From assembly GCA_026390045.1 (NCBI GenBank), contig JAPLGR010000083.1, forward strand, positions 1 to 8,818: a stretch of DNA of 8,818 nt, given 5' to 3'. The notes under the pieces are model-generated. The model was not told where the DNA came from. It did no database searches and saw only the letters and a list, made by a program, of their open reading frames with translations. The DNA is from Chloroflexota bacterium. Its GTDB lineage: Bacteria > Chloroflexota > Anaerolineae > Anaerolineales > E44-bin32. The first letter of the stretch is position 1, and each line of letters begins with the position of its first letter. Shown piece after piece: positions 1 to 4,841 of the stretch. The position numbers and the translations under genes are program-made.

Positions 1-428
1 GGAGAGGTCAGCACGTAGTCGAACATCGGCAGGCCGAACGAAGCCAGGTGCGCTGCATCACCGGTCAGGATCTCCGCCGCCAGCGTGTCCGCTTCCCGAT
101 CGATGGCTTGCCGCTCCTGTGCCACCAATGAGCGGGCCAGATCAGCATACTCGGGATTCAACTCGATTCCGACGGAGTTCCTGCCTGTCCGGAGGCTGGC
201 GATGATGGTTGACCCGGTTCCCACCATCGGATCGAGGACCCATCCGCCGGACTTAGTGAAGAAGGAGATGAAGTCCTGGGCCAGCGTCTCCGGGAACTTG
301 CCGGGATGACGCAGGACATCCTTCTTCCGGCGGGGCGGGTCGTGCACGAACCAGGACTTCTGGAACTTAAGCCAGTCGCGCGGCGACAGATCATTGAGCC
401 GATTGCGGATGGGGCGCTTGGCGGGCAT
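1..428 (-). CDS. Amino-DNA methyltransferase (N6-adenine/N4-cytosine type), N-terminal part, cut by window edge
   Basis: About 142 codons are visible, starting at the ATG at 428-426 and running off the left edge. The protein opens with NRLNDLSPRDW and QKSWFVHDPP, then HPGKFPETLAQDFISFF (motif X-like). Next comes the S-adenosylmethionine-binding motif I DPMVGTGST (about residues 64-72) and GIELNPEYADLAR (motif II-like, acidic residue after the second strand). The last visible residues are FDYVLTSP, with the partial next codon also Pro, which is the beginning of the catalytic TSPP(Y/W) motif IV. These are hallmarks of the N6_N4_Mtase family (PF01555), which methylates exocyclic amino groups of A or C in DNA. 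Motif I precedes motif IV, a gamma-like order, although the motif X/I block resembles that of beta-class enzymes. The start is fixed by an in-frame TGA only one codon upstream, which is the stop of the preceding lipoprotein gene, so translation is probably coupled. Any partner nuclease or specificity domain would lie outside the window. Confidence 0.85.
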   Translation of the reverse strand, partial: MPAKRPIRNRLNDLSPRDWLKFQKSWFVHDPPRRKKDVLRHPGKFPETLAQDFISFFTKSGGWVLDPMVGTGSTIIASLRTGRNSVGIELNPEYADLARSLVAQERQAIDREADTLAAEILTGDAAHLASFGLPMFDYVLTS

Positions 429-431
429 GGG

Positions 432-1220
432 TCAACCTGACTCAGGGACTAGGGTTGCAGTGGCGGCGGGTTGCAGGTCCGTCACAGCCAGCGATGTGAC
501 CGACACCGTGGTCTGTCCCTGGCTGGCCGATCGGACGAAGATTCCGAGACCTCCCGAAATCAGTTGCGAATCGCGTGATTGCAGAACCTCCAGACCGTTG
601 ACGAAGAAGGTGAAGGTCTGGCCACGGGCAAGGACCGCGAGATGGTTCTCGGCGGGGGAACCGGGGATAGCACTGGATACATCTGCAGGCCCGGCAAGGA
701 CGGCCGCGCCTGTCCCAAGGACGCGCGTCATGCGGGCAGCGCCACCGCAGCTCAGCGTGTAGCGGTAGTGATCTTCCAGCGGGCTGACACGGAAGAGCAG
801 ACCGACCTCATCCTCAGCATCGCACAGCTCAGCGCGGATCGTGGCCTCAAACAGGTAGTCCGCCACTGGCGGGATGGGGACCAGGACGTAGCGAGAAGCA
901 CCGGGCCGGCTTACGGCGATGACGAGTGATCCTCTTGAGAGGCTGGCAGCCCCATCCGCATCGGTGCTCAGGAGCCAGCCCTCATCTGAAGTGAAACTTG
1001 CCTGGAACAGAAGCGGTCCTGCCCCGGCGGTCATTCCCGGCGAGGTTGTCGGGCTGGCAAGTGGGGTTACCGTGGCCGTGGGGACCAGCGTGGGAAAGGC
1101 GATGGTTGGCGTGAGGGATGGGAGCTCGGTGGGCCCCGCGGTGGGGGACGCGGGCGGAGCTGAGCCGCAGCCGCTCAGCAGAATGGTGCATATCAGGAGA
1201 AGCGATCGAGTGCAGGTCAT
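432..1220 (-). CDS. Lipoprotein with Pro/Thr linker and concanavalin A-like (DUF1080-like) beta-sandwich domain (paralogue 1)
   Basis: Exported lipoprotein of 262 aa counted from the ATG at 1220. The open frame extends to a GTG at 1283, but that codon lies inside a hairpin. The signal peptide MTCTRSLLLICTILLSGC ends in an LSGC lipobox (Cys18, lipid-modified and cleaved in this class). A Pro/Thr/Ser linker covers about residues 20-66. From about residue 70 there is one beta-rich domain with the typical elements FQASFTSDEGW, VGLLFRVSP, YRYTLSCGG, NHLAVLARGQTFTFFVNG and GGLGIFVRS, as in 3-keto-disaccharide hydrolase (DUF1080)/LamG-like folds. No catalytic residues can be assigned; binding of sugars or wall polymers is only a guess. 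Cys133 and Cys158 align with a Cys pair in the two paralogues at 1332-2189 and 2186-3034. ATG 1232 is an alternative start (266 aa): GAGGGG abuts it directly but lies 12 nt from ATG 1220. The methyltransferase gene follows after one codon. Confidence 0.85.
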   Translation of the reverse strand: MTCTRSLLLICTILLSGCGSAPPASPTAGPTELPSLTPTIAFPTLVPTATVTPLASPTTSPGMTAGAGPLLFQASFTSDEGWLLSTDADGAASLSRGSLVIAVSRPGASRYVLVPIPPVADYLFEATIRAELCDAEDEVGLLFRVSPLEDHYRYTLSCGGAARMTRVLGTGAAVLAGPADVSSAIPGSPAENHLAVLARGQTFTFFVNGLEVLQSRDSQLISGGLGIFVRSASQGQTTVSVTSLAVTDLQPAATATLVPESG

Positions 1221-1232
1221 CGTTGGAGGCAT

Positions 1233-1238
1233 CCCCTC
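1233..1238 (-). promoter_or_regulatory. Shine-Dalgarno-like GAGGGG bearing on the start of the 432-1220 lipoprotein
   Basis: On the minus strand GAGGGG directly abuts the ATG at 1232 and stands 12 nt before the ATG at 1220. As a ribosome binding site it can only serve ATG 1220, and at the long end of usual spacing. If the mRNA begins near 1233, ATG 1232 would instead be read leaderless. The choice between the two starts stays open. Confidence 0.35.
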
Positions 1239-1240
1239 GT

Positions 1241-1269
1241 ATCTTACCGAAGGACGGCAGAGCCGACAA
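1241..1269 (-). promoter_or_regulatory. Candidate sigma-70-type promoter for lipoprotein 1 and the methyltransferase
   Basis: On the minus strand TTGTCG (1269-1264, 4 of 6 to TTGACA) and TAAGAT (1246-1241, 4 of 6 to TATAAT) are separated by exactly 17 nt. It lies just downstream of the hairpin at 1274-1301, so a new transcription unit could start here. The predicted start of transcription falls near 1233-1235, giving a very short or absent leader. Both hexamers are imperfect, so this is a suggestion only. Confidence 0.35.
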
Positions 1270-1273
1270 AGGC

Positions 1274-1301
1274 CGGCAGGCACCCGGGGAGGTGCCTGCC
1301 G
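1274..1301 (-). terminator. Intergenic hairpin, probable terminator after the 1332-2189 lipoprotein gene
   Basis: GGCAGGCACC (1275-1284) and GGTGCCTGCC (1291-1300) are perfect inverted copies around a 6-nt loop. An outer C-G pair at 1274/1301 makes the stem 11 bp. Read on the minus strand, the stem is followed by GCCTTTGTC, a short and weak T-tract. It sits 30 nt after the stop of the upstream gene and before the next promoter candidate, which suits a rho-independent or attenuating terminator. The poor T-tract means an mRNA-stabilising hairpin is also possible. Confidence 0.55.
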
Positions 1302-1331
1302 CGTGGGTGTAGCCGGGCGTGCTGCCTAGGA

Positions 1332-2189
1332 TCAGGGATACCAGGCAGCGAAGTCGTCGAAGGTCACTGTCAGCGTGGCGGAGTCAACGGCGCTTGCGTA
1401 GAGGCCGAACGTGCCCGAGGCGTATGAGGTGTCCTCCACCTGTCCGATCAGCTTGCCGTTGGCAAACACATAGAGCTCGGAGCTCTTGGCCAGCAGCCCC
1501 ATGCGGTTGGTGACGTTCGGCCCCTGGGTGATCTCCGGCGAGGCCGTCCACTCGATCAGTATCTCGGGCGCCGCGTTGCTGATGAAACGTCGCAGTCTGA
1601 AGGAGCCTTCGCAGGAGAACTCGAGCGCGTAGGCCTGGTCGAAACTGGATCCATTGACGCGAACCGAGAAGCCGGCGGCGTCCTTACCGGAACAGGTGCC
1701 CACAGTCGCGCTCACTTCGGCATACGAGTCCCCGGCCTGCTGGTCGGTGGTACTCCACCAGATGTAGCCGTCGGCTTTGTTGTCGGTGGCGCTCAGGCGC
1801 CCGGACTCCGTCTCGTTGGTCGCCGAGCCGGGATCATCGGGTCCCACCCACTTGTAGGCCAAGCTGAAGTTGTCTGTGTAGTCCGGCGCCGCAAGATTGA
1901 GGCCCGTCCGCGGGTCATCGGGGGCTAGCGGGGGCGGCGTGGGAGAGGGGCTGCCGCCGGGCGTTGGCGTTTCCGTGGGTGTCTCCGTGGGCGGGACGGC
2001 CTGCGTGGCGCTGGGCAGCGTTGTTGGGCTGGGGGGCGGCGTGATGCTGGACGGCAGCGTGGGGGCAGCCGTCAGTGTTGCAGCCACCTGTGTGGCCAGC
2101 ACATTCGGTGGCAGCTCCTGAGCCGCCCGGTTGCAGCCGGCGAGTATCACAGAAGTCAGCACCACGCAGGCGATCTTCAGTCGTGTCAT
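1332..2189 (-). CDS. Lipoprotein with long Pro/Thr linker and beta-sandwich domain (paralogue 2)
   Basis: Predicted surface lipoprotein of 285 aa. The signal peptide MTRLKIACVVLTSVILAGC has a perfect LAGC lipobox (Cys19). A linker rich in Pro, Thr and Ser (about residues 27-90), with an ATQVAATLTAAPT segment and PTETPTET repeats, leads to a C-terminal domain (about 92-285). Landmarks are APDYTDNF, GRLSATD, YAEVSATVGTCSGKDAAGF, YALEFSCEGSFRL, IEWTASPEI, NRMGLLA, LYVFANGKLIG, GTFGLYAS and FDDFAAWY. The pattern is the concanavalin A/DUF1080-like sandwich seen in many exported proteins. Cys166 and Cys193 probably form a disulfide. I chose ATG 2189, not the upstream in-frame codon at 2231, because its ATG overlaps the TGA of the upstream gene as ATGA and because the signal peptide then begins directly with MTR, as in the paralogue upstream. 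A 12-nt unit (1969-1980 and 1981-1992, 10 of 12 identical) is tandemly repeated within the linker codons. Ligand unknown. Confidence 0.9.
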   Translation of the reverse strand: MTRLKIACVVLTSVILAGCNRAAQELPPNVLATQVAATLTAAPTLPSSITPPPSPTTLPSATQAVPPTETPTETPTPGGSPSPTPPPLAPDDPRTGLNLAAPDYTDNFSLAYKWVGPDDPGSATNETESGRLSATDNKADGYIWWSTTDQQAGDSYAEVSATVGTCSGKDAAGFSVRVNGSSFDQAYALEFSCEGSFRLRRFISNAAPEILIEWTASPEITQGPNVTNRMGLLAKSSELYVFANGKLIGQVEDTSYASGTFGLYASAVDSATLTVTFDDFAAWYP

Positions 2190-3034
2190 AAGCCGTATGG
2201 GAGCTCCCAAGAAGCGAAATCGTAGAACCACGCCTTGAGATTATACGTCTGCGAGGCTTTGACGTACAAGGCGAAAGTGCCGCCCGGATACTGGTGAGGC
2301 GAATCGTAGGACTCGCCGACCATCTCGCCGTTGATGAAAAAGTAGAACTGCCCGAGATGGTCCCAGACCCCCAGACGGTTGGTGGCATCCTTGCCCGTCT
2401 GGATCGCATCGGAGGCGGTCCACTCGATGTACTCCTGCGGCATCTTGCCGACGCGGTGCTTCATGAAGCGCCAGGCGCCATCACAAGATACCTCGAGGGC
2501 GTAGCCGCCGGCGGCGGTCTCGGGGCTGGAGTGGATCACAAAACCCACGGCGTCCTTGCCGGCGCAGTCGCCGTTCGTGGTGCTGACCTCGGCGTAGACC
2601 AGGTCCGACTGCTTGACCGAGTACGACCACCAGCTGTAGAGCTCCTCGGGTTCGTAGTCCAGTCCCCACAGCCGGCCGTCGGCGACGCCGTACGCGGCAC
2701 GGCCCGGCGTGTCATAGTCAAACCACTTCTCGGGGACCTCGAAGTAGTCGTAGTAGTCAGGATCCGCAAGGTCGAGGATGGCGCGCGGGTCGTTCTCGTC
2801 AGTAATATGGAAGGGCGTCGGGGTGGAATGCACCTCGAGGCGCTGAACTTCTGCAGCGGTCGGCTCGACGCCTGGCTCGAGCGTTGGGACGTCCCCGGTT
2901 TGCTCGGCCTGTTCGGCGCCGGGAGCCGTGCCGCTTTCGGCACCCGTGTTGAAGACGTTGGCAACGGTGCTGCAGGCGAGCGAACCTGCCAAGAGCAGTG
3001 CAATCGTCAGCATGAACACACGCGAGCGAGTCAT
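2186..3034 (-). CDS. Lipoprotein with beta-sandwich domain (paralogue 3)
   Basis: Predicted lipoprotein of 282 aa. The signal peptide MTRSRVFMLTIALLLAGSLAC has an SLAC lipobox (Cys21). A shorter linker (about 25-80), more acidic and Gln/Glu-rich than in paralogue 2, precedes the domain at about 82-282. It is clearly homologous to the gene at 1332-2189. Shared elements include DPR..L.LA.PDY.D.F, KW...D.PG.A, GRL, YAEVS.T.G.C.GKDA.GF, YALE.SC.G..R, IEWTAS..I, TNR.G, F.NG...G and F.DFA.W. Cys157 and Cys184 match the Cys pair of the other paralogues. The domain is richer in Trp and Tyr (WWSYS, ASWELPYGL), which would suit a ligand face, though this is inference. Its stop overlaps the next ATG by 4 nt; it begins 24 nt after the stop of the 78-aa gene. 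No strong Shine-Dalgarno sequence precedes the ATG. Confidence 0.9.
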   Translation of the reverse strand: MTRSRVFMLTIALLLAGSLACSTVANVFNTGAESGTAPGAEQAEQTGDVPTLEPGVEPTAAEVQRLEVHSTPTPFHITDENDPRAILDLADPDYYDYFEVPEKWFDYDTPGRAAYGVADGRLWGLDYEPEELYSWWSYSVKQSDLVYAEVSTTNGDCAGKDAVGFVIHSSPETAAGGYALEVSCDGAWRFMKHRVGKMPQEYIEWTASDAIQTGKDATNRLGVWDHLGQFYFFINGEMVGESYDSPHQYPGGTFALYVKASQTYNLKAWFYDFASWELPYGL

Positions 3035-3058
3035 TCTGCACCAAACAGTTTCTTCACA

Positions 3059-3295
3059 TCAGCATCCTTGTTCATTGTTCGTGTCGGCCATTATCCAGTC
3101 CAACACGTTTTGAGTTTCCTCGCCGCTAAGCGACTTCTCCTCATAGCCCAGAGCCTTACGCGCTCTCTTAGTCGCGTCTTCCATGTCGGCAAGGATTTTG
3201 GCCTCCATGTTCCCAGTCGCCAGCGCACTAAAGGCCATGCCCTGTATCAACTTTCGAACACGTGCCTTCGAGACTTCCTCTACCGTTACCGTCAT
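3059..3295 (-). CDS. Small helical protein of unknown function, 78 aa
   Basis: I do not recognise a family. The protein is 78 aa, has no signal peptide or membrane segment, and looks mostly alpha-helical and charged. It begins MTVTVEEVSKARVRKLIQGM; later stretches are MEAKILADMEDATKRARKAL and LSGEETQNVLDWIMAD, and it ends in Cys. The start is well supported by a near-perfect Shine-Dalgarno sequence 8 nt upstream. The same frame is open to 3475, but that extension overlaps the upstream ORF and lacks such a site. By hand count its DNA is about 53% G+C, lower than the genes around it, which may point to a different origin or recent arrival. It sits first or second in a run of minus-strand genes leading into two lipoproteins. 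A regulatory or accessory role is possible but unproven. Confidence 0.75.
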   Translation of the reverse strand: MTVTVEEVSKARVRKLIQGMAFSALATGNMEAKILADMEDATKRARKALGYEEKSLSGEETQNVLDWIMADTNNEQGC

Positions 3296-3302
3296 GTTGT
3301 AT

Positions 3303-3310
3303 CCCTCCTC
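3303..3310 (-). promoter_or_regulatory. Strong ribosome binding site (GAGGAGGG) of the 78-aa gene
   Basis: On the minus strand GAGGAGGG is followed by 7 nt and then the ATG at 3295. It is the best Shine-Dalgarno match in the window and fixes the start of the small gene against longer in-frame alternatives. Confidence 0.85.
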
Positions 3311-3314
3311 TGTC

Positions 3315-3581
3315 CTAGCTGGATAAAGGGGCGAGTGGGACTTCCACGCCACCCGGAAGAACGATGGTGTAGTCATTGGCGGACGTGTCATCGGGGATAG
3401 CGAAGATCCACTTGATCGTGCCTGCATCCCCATTCCGCGGGTAGTCCACGATCCCCCAATAGATGCGGGACCCACGCGTCATGTGAACCGGACCCCTCTC
3501 GTGCCCGGCGAGGGTCACCAAACCCGCGCCCTGGACGCGTCTCGCGCACGACCCAATCCCTCCGGCGGGATACCGGGTCAT
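3315..3581 (-). CDS. Short ORF, possible remnant of the C-terminus of an exported beta-domain protein
   Basis: The 88-codon ORF from ATG 3581 ends in TAG, 19 nt before the next gene. An alternative start is ATG 3482 (55 aa), preceded 10 nt upstream by AGAGGGG. The C-terminal half (SRIYWGIVDYPRNGD, KWIFAIPDDTSANDY, TIVLPGGVEVPLAPL) reads like genuine protein: the last strands of a small beta-sandwich such as those in DUF4352-like exported proteins. The N-terminal half looks unstructured, and there is no signal peptide. It may therefore be a gene that lost its front part, or an ORF open by chance. A TATAGT element with an upstream TG (extended -10) ends 4 nt before ATG 3581. If this is not a gene, 3296-3687 is a 392-base stretch holding only the promoter and hairpin elements listed here. 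Confidence 0.35.
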   Translation of the reverse strand: MTRYPAGGIGSCARRVQGAGLVTLAGHERGPVHMTRGSRIYWGIVDYPRNGDAGTIKWIFAIPDDTSANDYTIVLPGGVEVPLAPLSS

Positions 3582-3585
3582 GGCC

Positions 3586-3591
3586 ACTATA
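3586..3591 (-). promoter_or_regulatory. Candidate extended -10 element for the minus-strand operon
   Basis: On the minus strand TATAGT (5 of 6 to TATAAT) is preceded by TGC, giving the extended -10 form TGnTATAGT. No good -35 is seen at 16-18 nt, but an extended -10 can work without one. It faces away from the AKR -10 at 3615-3620 and could drive the 3581-to-1332 gene run. Transcription would start within a few bases of ATG 3581. Confidence 0.35.
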
Positions 3592-3593
3592 GC

Positions 3594-3617
3594 ATCCCCT
3601 CGAGGTCCCGAGGGTAT
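3594..3617 (+). promoter_or_regulatory. Inverted repeat between divergent promoters, operator-like
   Basis: CCCTCG (3597-3602) and CGAGGG (3609-3614) are perfect inverted arms around a 6-nt spacer. The symmetry extends to 9 bp per arm with one mismatch (3594-3602 against 3609-3617). It lies between the minus-strand TATAGT and the plus-strand TATAAT, overlapping the latter by 3 bases. A dimeric regulator bound here would control both directions. No regulator gene is in the window. Confidence 0.4.
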
Positions 3618-3620
3618 AAT
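3615..3620 (+). promoter_or_regulatory. -10 element of the aldo/keto reductase promoter
   Basis: This is a perfect TATAAT. No convincing -35 hexamer lies 16-18 nt upstream, where the inverted repeat sits instead, so activation by a bound factor is possible. Transcription would start near 3627, leaving a leader of about 60 nt that carries the 3647-3672 hairpin. Confidence 0.5.
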
Positions 3621-3646
3621 CCGATAGTACTGGTCGAGTAAGCAGA

Positions 3647-3672
3647 GCGTGGGACCGCCTGAGGTCCCACGC
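3647..3672 (+). promoter_or_regulatory. Perfect hairpin in the 5' leader of the aldo/keto reductase gene
   Basis: GCGTGGGACC (3647-3656) and GGTCCCACGC (3663-3672) are perfect inverted copies with a 6-nt loop. The hairpin ends 5 nt before the GGAGG ribosome binding site. There is no T-tract on either strand, so it is not an intrinsic terminator. It may be a protein operator, an mRNA-stability element, or a translation control hairpin. Confidence 0.55.
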
Positions 3673-3677
3673 CCGTT

Positions 3678-3682
3678 GGAGG
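3678..3682 (+). promoter_or_regulatory. Ribosome binding site GGAGG that sets the AKR start
   Basis: GGAGG is 5 nt before the ATG at 3688 and only 2 nt before the ATG at 3685. This favours 3688, which also gives the family-typical opening MEYRRMG. The in-frame GTG at 3649 lies within the leader hairpin and has no such site. Confidence 0.75.
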
Positions 3683-3687
3683 CAATG

Positions 3688-4656
3688 ATGGAGTATCGAC
3701 GGATGGGCGGGACGGGCCTGAGACTCAGCGAGATCTCGCTGGGGGCCTGGGTGACGTTCGGCGACCAGATCGACGATCGGACGGCGTCCGACATCCTGCA
3801 CGCGGCATACGACCACGGAATCAACTTCTTCGACAACGCCGACATCTATGCGCGCGGCCGGGCGGAGATCGTGATGGGCCAGGCCATACGCGACCTTCCA
3901 CGCGAGTCTCTGGTCCTGTCGAGCAAGGTCTTCTGGCAGACGATGGAGGGTCCGAACGGAAAGGGGCTGTCGCGCAAGCATGTGATGGAGTCTTGCCACG
4001 CCTCGCTGAAGCGCATGGGCGTGGAATACCTGGACCTCTACTTCTGCCACCGCTTCGACTCCGAAACCCCGGTCGAGGAGACGGTGCGGGCCATGGATGA
4101 CCTCATTCATCAGGGGAAGATCCTCTACTGGGGGACATCAGAATGGCGTGCCGGGCAGATTGCCCGTGCCGTTGGCATCGCTCGCCAGGGAGGTTGGGCT
4201 CCGCCGGCAGTGGAGCAACCTCAGTATAACATGCTTGTGCGCAGGATCGTAGAAGATGAGATCGCCCCGCTGGCCGACGATCTTGGATTCGGGATAGTCA
4301 CTTGGAGCCCGTTGCGTTCCGGCCTGCTGAGCGGCAAGTACAACGCAGGGATGCCAGACGGCGCACGGCTGTCCATCGAGCGCTTCAATTGGCTGCGCGG
4401 GATCGTCAACGATGCCGACGTGGCGAAGGTCCGCGAGCTGGCTGGCGTGGCCGGCGATCTCGGGGTGAGCCTGTCACAGCTGGCGATCGGGTGGCTGCTC
4501 AGGCTGACTCAGGTCTCGAGCGTAATCACCGGGGCGACGCGCGTGGAACACGTGCATGAGAACGTCAAGGCGATGACTGTCCCAGCGATGCTGACGCCTG
4601 AGGTGCTTGAGCGAATTGAGACCATTCTGGGGAACGCCCCGGAACCCCAGGATTGA
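3688..4656 (+). CDS. Aldo/keto reductase, potassium-channel beta-subunit-like (AKR6 type)
   Basis: A 322-aa NADPH-dependent aldo/keto reductase of (beta/alpha)8-barrel fold, cytoplasmic, expected to reduce carbonyl groups; the substrate is unknown. Family marks: opening MEYRRMGGTGLRLSEISLG, AWVTFGDQI, catalytic Asp49 and Tyr54 in FFDNADIY, Lys80 in LSSKVFW, GLSRKHVMES, His121 in YFCHRFD, TPVEETVRAMDDLIHQGK, YWGTSEW, VEQPQYNML, TWSPLRSGLLSGKY (cofactor side) and ITGATRVEHVHEN. The end ILGNAPEP matches the ILGNKP end of animal Kv-beta proteins. From memory, this combination (WVTFG, YWGTS, ILGN) is that of AKR6, the Kv-beta and bacterial relatives. Kv-beta proteins have Asn at the His position; here the catalytic His is present, so the full D-Y-K-H tetrad is kept. 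Length is normal. The gene has its own TATAAT and leader hairpin, and the next gene begins 185 nt later. No channel gene is nearby. Confidence 0.93.
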   Translation: MEYRRMGGTGLRLSEISLGAWVTFGDQIDDRTASDILHAAYDHGINFFDNADIYARGRAEIVMGQAIRDLPRESLVLSSKVFWQTMEGPNGKGLSRKHVMESCHASLKRMGVEYLDLYFCHRFDSETPVEETVRAMDDLIHQGKILYWGTSEWRAGQIARAVGIARQGGWAPPAVEQPQYNMLVRRIVEDEIAPLADDLGFGIVTWSPLRSGLLSGKYNAGMPDGARLSIERFNWLRGIVNDADVAKVRELAGVAGDLGVSLSQLAIGWLLRLTQVSSVITGATRVEHVHENVKAMTVPAMLTPEVLERIETILGNAPEPQD

Positions 4657-4841
4657 CGCGCCCGCTGGGAAGAACTAGTCGCGAACGTCGCGAGCTCGGA
4701 CCGCAGTTGCACCGACACCGTTTGATGGAGCGCGGGTGGGGGCGTGGGAAACGGTTGGATAGGTCGGATTGCCCCTCTCTGGTGATGGGGCACGGAAGTT
4801 GCAGGCCCCCGGCCCGCATCACCCGAAGGTAGAATCTCCGC
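4657..4841 (+). other. Intergenic region between AKR and PBP-like genes
   Basis: I see no ORF, RNA gene or convincing terminator in these 185 bases. There are two copies of the palindrome TCGCGA (4679-4684 and 4688-4693) separated by ACG, which may be an operator or coincidence. The -10-like TAGAAT near the right end is listed separately. Confidence 0.5.
4830..4835 (+). promoter_or_regulatory. Candidate -10 element giving a leaderless PBP-like mRNA
   Basis: TAGAAT (5 of 6 to TATAAT) ends exactly 6 nt before the ATG at 4842. That would place the transcription start at or next to the A of the ATG. The TANNNT-plus-6 arrangement is typical of leaderless genes in several high-GC phyla. No -35 is evident. 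The only Shine-Dalgarno-like sequence is GAAGG at 4825-4829, 12 nt from the ATG. Confidence 0.35.

Noticed and set aside
158..394. 78-codon minus-strand ORF in the methyltransferase region
   Set aside because: It is a shifted frame of the methyltransferase. The correct frame, open to the window edge, carries DPMVGTGST and TSP(P).
1897..2121. Plus-strand ORF encoding Val/Gly/Ser repeats (VGVSVGVSVGG)
   Set aside because: It is the complement of the Pro/Thr linker codons of the 1332-2189 lipoprotein; the repetitiveness is explained by that linker.
2294..3400. 368-codon open frame on the plus strand
   Set aside because: It is antisense to lipoprotein 3 and the small 78-aa gene, has no recognisable domains, and the minus-strand genes have lipobox, ribosome site and paralogue support.
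4626..4651. CTGGGG/CCCCAG inverted arms at the end of the AKR gene
   Set aside because: They lie inside the last codons, the loop is long and there is no following T-tract, so this is not a supported terminator.
4679..4693. TCGCGA-ACG-TCGCGA double palindrome
   Set aside because: The site is short and GC-rich, with no further symmetry around it and no T-tract. It could be chance, so it is mentioned only in the intergenic entry.
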